A stretch of DNA of 64,000 nt, taken from positions 372,001-436,000 of the forward strand of contig CAWCJC010000001.1 of assembly GCA_963795835.1 (NCBI GenBank). Reading direction: 5' to 3'. This stretch comes from JALYXI01 sp963795835. GTDB taxonomy: Bacteria > Acidobacteriota > Terriglobia > Bryobacterales > Bryobacteraceae. Of the stretch, positions 63,651 through 64,000 are shown piece after piece. The position numbers and the translations under genes were made by a program. Under the pieces are notes generated by a model. It was not told where the DNA came from and did no database searches. It saw only the letters and a list, made by a program, of their open reading frames with translations. Each line of letters starts with the position of its first letter. Position 1 is the first letter of the stretch.

Positions 63651-64000
63651 CAGGAGCCTACCGCCTCTTTCAGGGCGTCAAGGGTGGCGCGCGCGGCGCG
63701 AATCCAGGAGTATTCGGCGGCCCTGAGAGGTCCGGCGGTTTTGAGTCGCAAGCGCTCGGCTTCGTTGCAGGCGAGCGTTTCCAGGCACGCAGTGATCTGG
63801 TCTTGGTTGTCGGGATCGAACAGGAGCGCCGCACCGCCGGCGATGCCGCGCATCGGTTCCACATCCGCACATGCTGTCGGTAGGCCCGCGGCCATAGCCT
63901 CCAGAATGGGCATTCCGAAACCTTCGAAGCGCGAAGGATAAATGAAGGCGCGGGCTTGGGAGAAAAGCCGCATAGAGCGCTTCCCGGGGAATCCAGCCGG
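63650..64000 (-). CDS. Glycosyltransferase (3' part, cut by window edge), +1 frameshift
   Basis: C-terminal half of a second GT-B glycosyltransferase that continues beyond base 64000. It has FIYPSRFEGFGMPILEAMAAGLPTACADVEPMRGIAGGAALLFDP. Just before it, GWIPREALY is encoded in another frame. Removing one base at about 63970-63974 gives GWIPREALYRLFSQARAFIYPSRFEGFG, a typical GT4 stretch. It is translationally linked to glycosyltransferase 1. Confidence 0.82.
   Translation of the reverse strand, partial: PAGFPGKRSMRLFSQARAFIYPSRFEGFGMPILEAMAAGLPTACADVEPMRGIAGGAALLFDPDNQDQITACLETLACNEAERLRLKTAGPLRAAEYSWIRAARATLDALKEAVGS

Overview
The window looks like a chromosomal segment of an Acidobacteriota bacterium, most likely of the Solibacter/Bryobacter type. 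This is inferred from style, not from a marker gene. The DNA is GC-rich and densely coding. It carries two very large Oar-like TonB-dependent receptors with an N-terminal carboxypeptidase-regulatory domain, a PDZ/GAF/PAS histidine kinase, a DUF1080/Gfo-Idh/sugar-isomerase set, and several secreted peptidases and glycosidase-like proteins. I see no rRNA, tRNA, CRISPR array, transposase or prophage. No gap without a gene exceeds 300 bp.

Layout. 1-5.5 kb: a truncated flavin monooxygenase, an A-type Fe-S carrier, a sulfite-oxidase-like Mo enzyme and glycolate oxidase subunits GlcE-GlcF. 5.5-11.7 kb: secreted peptidases (S9, DUF885, M28), an OHCU decarboxylase and a YceH protein. 11.6-16.8 kb (minus strand): exopolysaccharide genes wza-wzz-BY-kinase, followed closely by a cyclase-family hydrolase and ferrochelatase. 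17-22.5 kb: an EVE protein, a histidine kinase/NtrC-type regulator pair and a VapBC-like module. 22.5-26 kb: frataxin, a PRC/MgtE_N/CBS protein, threonine synthase and a lytic transglycosylase. 26-33 kb: an Oar receptor, a cytochrome-HhH fusion, and a probable 3-keto-sugar pathway (isomerase, Gfo/Idh, DUF1080). 33-41 kb: an OmpA lipoprotein, an SRPBCC protein, aceE, a trans-sulfuration enzyme, cysS, a SLATT-like membrane protein and a DinB protein. 41-45 kb: a second Oar receptor. 45-48.5 kb: a pseudo-receiver, a Tudor-like protein, a cold-shock-domain protein, a candidate structured RNA, a 36-residue membrane peptide and an Nramp-Usp transporter. 48.6-56.4 kb: a metzincin, a GH172-like protein, a cupin, tsaB, a DUF5060-like protein and a nucleoside hydrolase. 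56.4-60.7 kb: an overlapping chain of P-loop kinase, APC permease, GlcD and a TlpA-type thioredoxin. 60.8-62.2 kb: a pterin operon (two PTPS paralogues plus FolE). The end holds two glycosyltransferases, the second cut by the window edge.

The strongest unexpected pattern is that eleven genes are interrupted by frameshifts. I located 17 breakpoints, and every one is repaired by removing exactly one base. The repaired lengths are all multiples of three, and most extra bases lie in short homopolymers. Essential genes (aceE, hemH) are affected as well as accessory ones. An insertion-biased sequencing or assembly error is therefore the leading explanation, and these genes should be read as intact in the living cell until raw reads say otherwise.

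Biologically, the most interesting parts are these: a Glu-type PTPS next to a Cys-type PTPS and FolE; glycolate oxidase with GlcD separated from GlcEF by over 50 kb; a roughly 220-nt candidate RNA closed by an exact 11-bp terminal stem; an Nramp-Usp fusion that seems to start at CTG inside the stop codon of a tiny membrane protein gene; and a possible 3-keto-glycoside catabolic locus.
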